Assembly (NCBI GenBank): GCA_934122155.1
Contig: CAKOVX010000002.1
Location: 118,815-182,814, forward strand
DNA: 64,000 bases
DNA from: an uncultured Clostridia bacterium
GTDB taxonomy: Bacteria > Bacillota > Clostridia > TANB77 > CAG-508
Reading direction: 5' to 3'
In this document: positions 62,392 to 64,000 of the stretch, one piece after another
Layout of the letters: every line of letters begins with the position of its first letter
Position numbering within the stretch: the stretch's first letter is position 1
Notes under the pieces: generated by a model
What the model saw: the letters and a program-made list of their open reading frames with translations, nothing else
Databases searched by the model: none
Told to the model about the DNA's origin: nothing
Made by a program: the position numbers and the translations under genes

Positions 62392-62856
62392 TTAGTTTTT
62401 CTTTTTGCTATTTCTTAAATCCTTAAAAAAATCTTTCAAAATTTTTTCACATTCTTGTTGCAATATTCCTGTTTCAAACTCTACTTTATGATTAAATTCA
62501 TAATCTAATAAGTTTAAAATAGAACCACATGCTCCAGTTTTTTTATCCATTGTTCCAATATATACTTTTTTTAGTCTTGATTGTATTAGTGCTCCTGCGC
62601 ACATACTACAAGGTTCTAATGTAACATACATTTCACAGTCGGATAGTCTCCATGCTTTTAACTTTTTACTAGCTTTTTGAATTGCCAAAATTTCAGCATG
62701 TTTTGTTGTATCTAATCTTTCTTCTTTTTCATTATATGCTCTTGCTATTATTTTATTATCTTTTACAATAACAGCTCCAACAGGTATTTCACCTTTTGCA
62801 TAAGCTTTTTGTGCCTGTTTTAAAGCTTCTTTCATAAACTTTTCTTTTTCTAACAT
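62392..62856 (-). CDS. tadA: tRNA-specific adenosine deaminase (A34 to inosine)
   Basis: A 154-residue zinc-dependent deaminase that makes inosine at the wobble position of tRNA-Arg. The catalytic zinc motifs HAEILAIQKAS and LEPCSMCAGALIQSRLKKVYIG are complete. It precedes the SRP RNA-dnaX block, as in Bacillus, and is flanked by two tRNAs on the same strand. Confidence 0.95.
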   Translation of the reverse strand: MLEKEKFMKEALKQAQKAYAKGEIPVGAVIVKDNKIIARAYNEKEERLDTTKHAEILAIQKASKKLKAWRLSDCEMYVTLEPCSMCAGALIQSRLKKVYIGTMDKKTGACGSILNLLDYEFNHKVEFETGILQQECEKILKDFFKDLRNSKKKN

Positions 62857-62875
62857 GCTTTCTCCTAAAAAAATA

Positions 62876-62952
62876 TGGTGTGCCTAGCGGGAATTGAACC
62901 TGCGACCTCTCGCTTAGGAGGCGAGCGCTCTATCCAACTGAGCTATAGACAC
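62876..62952 (-). tRNA. tRNA-Arg (anticodon CCT)
   Basis: A 77-nt tRNA. GTGTCTA/TAGGCAC acceptor stem (one G-U), discriminator A and encoded CCA. The loop CTCCTAA between CTCGC and GCGAG gives anticodon CCT, reading AGG. Standard D arm (GCTCAGTTGGATAGAGC) and T arm (GCAGGTTCAATTCCCGC). Confidence 0.95.
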
Positions 62953-63036
62953 ATGTATTTATATAATACAATATTTTTTTATTTTTAGCAAGTGTTTTCA
63001 AACCACAAAATTTCTTGTTAAAGTTTAAAAATAAGC

Positions 63037-63059
63037 TTGCTAGATACACGATCTAGCAA
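63037..63059 (-). terminator. Terminator after the DUF4143 gene
   Basis: TTGCTAGAT and ATCTAGCAA form a 9-bp stem with a 5-nt loop (63046-63050), followed on the minus strand by TTATTTTT. Confidence 0.75.
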
Positions 63060-63088
63060 ACTTTAAATAATGTTTTTTATATTTAATA

Positions 63089-64000
63089 TTATTTTTCTTC
63101 AAGCAACCAATCTAATACATTTATCTTTTTTATTCCATCAAAATCAGCATCTAAGTCATCATCTAATGTCAAAATATATTTAGGATAATTATCATTTATT
63201 TTTCTTAATGGTGTTAACTCCCTATCTAAAATTTTATTGCTTTCTTCACTTTCTCCTCTAGTTGTTAATGCTACTTGATAATATATGGTATTTTCAGGTT
63301 TTTTTGCCACGAAATCAACCTCTAAATCGTCATATTTTCCTATATATACTTCAAATCCTCTTCTTAACAATTCAAGATACACAACATTTTCTAGTATATG
63401 TCCCATATCTCTACCAGAGCTTTGCCCTAACATATAATATCTTAACCCTATATCTACTGCATAATATTTTTCTTGAGTTTTTAAGAATTCTTTTCCTTTT
63501 ATATCATACCTATTGGCTTTAAATATCAAATAGCTATCCAACAATGCCTCTACATAATTTGAAATTGTATTATATGATGAATTTTTTTCTATGCCTTCTA
63601 TATTATCACTTATACTTTTCATGCTCGTTCTATTTCCTATATTGTCATATAAGTATTTTGTAGTTCTCTCTAAAACATTTTTGTCTGTTATTCCTTTTCT
63701 TTGCATTACATCTTTAAATAAAATAGTGTTGTATATTCCATCTAAAAATAAATTTATGTTTTCAGGATTTATTTTATATAATTGAATTGCTTGCGGAAAT
63801 GAACTATATCTTAAATAATCTCTAAATTTCCTTGACAAATCTGTTTTATCTTCAAAACTTGATAAATATTCTTTAAATGATAATGGTAACATTTTTATTT
63901 CTATATACCTTCCTGTAATTAAAGTTGCTAATTCTGAAGATAATAAATATGCATTTGAACCTGTTATATATAAGTCTACATCTTTATTTATAAATAAACT
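63089..64000 (-). CDS. AAA ATPase with DUF4143 domain, N-terminus off the right edge
   Basis: The visible 303 C-terminal residues belong to the archaeal-type AAA/DUF4143 family: GSNAYLLSSELATLITGRY with sensor-like Arg, LPLSFKEYLSSF, then the DUF4143 winged-helix/nuclease-like part ending YKIKG-like KGKEFLKTQEKYYAVDIGLRYYML and LENVVYLELLRRGFEVYIGKYDDLEVDFVAKK. Walker motifs would be off-window. Such proteins have unproven roles, and paralogues are often numerous in Clostridia and Bacteroidetes. A T-rich terminator follows. Confidence 0.88.
   Translation of the reverse strand, partial: SLFINKDVDLYITGSNAYLLSSELATLITGRYIEIKMLPLSFKEYLSSFEDKTDLSRKFRDYLRYSSFPQAIQLYKINPENINLFLDGIYNTILFKDVMQRKGITDKNVLERTTKYLYDNIGNRTSMKSISDNIEGIEKNSSYNTISNYVEALLDSYLIFKANRYDIKGKEFLKTQEKYYAVDIGLRYYMLGQSSGRDMGHILENVVYLELLRRGFEVYIGKYDDLEVDFVAKKPENTIYYQVALTTRGESEESNKILDRELTPLRKINDNYPKYILTLDDDLDADFDGIKKINVLDWLLEEK

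Noticed and set aside
62258..62952. tRNA genes as integration sites
   Set aside because: Both tRNAs are complete and no duplicated 3' end or integrase gene was seen nearby.

Overview
The window is AT-rich chromosomal DNA from an endospore-forming member of the Clostridia (Bacillota). The sporulation and germination genes show this: spoIIE, an alpha/beta small acid-soluble spore protein, sleB-ypeB and two CotF-like coat proteins. So do the Gram-positive SRP RNA-dnaX-ebfC-recR block, the mreBCD-pbp2-minC block and the strong AGGAGG-type ribosome binding sites with GTG and TTG starts. The long AT-rich surface-protein genes and the recurrent pilin-like N-terminus resemble uncultured gut Clostridia. 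That placement is inference; no 16S gene is present.

Layout. 1-4.7 kb: rpoC (cut by the left edge) and rpoB, with no rplL upstream. 4.8-11.7 kb: a small membrane protein, a two-component system, an AI-2E family transporter with exonuclease III, a G5/SleB-type wall hydrolase, and LemA. 11.7-15.7 kb: a minus-strand run of WG-repeat protein, unknown tail-anchored protein, AcpS and TatD. 15.8-18.3 kb: spoIIE. 18.5-30.2 kb: the accessory, surface-exposed region, with a pilin-like/FGE-domain protein whose conserved C-terminus is knocked out of frame at an A6 run, and a two-gene operon of giant adhesin-like proteins, one with a predicted internal thioester domain. 30.5-31.5 kb: a three-gene plus-strand operon of small proteins, probably sporulation-linked. 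31.5-37.6 kb: DUF4321-radC(frameshifted)-mreB-mreC-mreD-pbp2-minC. 37.7-44.3 kb: MecA-like adaptor, M23 peptidase, two coat proteins, PcrA, a ZIP transporter and RF1. 44.4-47.5 kb: a YhaN/YhaO-type (SbcCD-like) pair. 47.5-48.2 kb: an almost gene-free AT-rich gap. 48.2-51.2 kb: an orphan VirD4-like coupling ATPase with two unknown small genes behind a perfect-consensus promoter. 51.2-58.6 kb: DnaJ-like, Ddl, MurF, SASP, YpeB, SleB, a UgtP/MurG-like glycosyltransferase and a DUF4870 protein. 58.7-63 kb: recR, ebfC, dnaX, SRP RNA, an unknown membrane protein, tRNA-Ser, tadA and tRNA-Arg. 63.1-64 kb: a DUF4143 ATPase cut by the right edge.

Most of the window is conserved housekeeping (transcription, cell shape and division, wall synthesis, DNA repair, translation accessory factors) plus sporulation. 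The parts most worth follow-up are the pilin/FGE protein with its GC-shifted, frameshifted tail, which is compatible with a diversity-generating-retroelement target; the thioester adhesin operon; and the orphan VirD4 operon. No insertion sequence, prophage, CRISPR array or complete conjugation system was seen.
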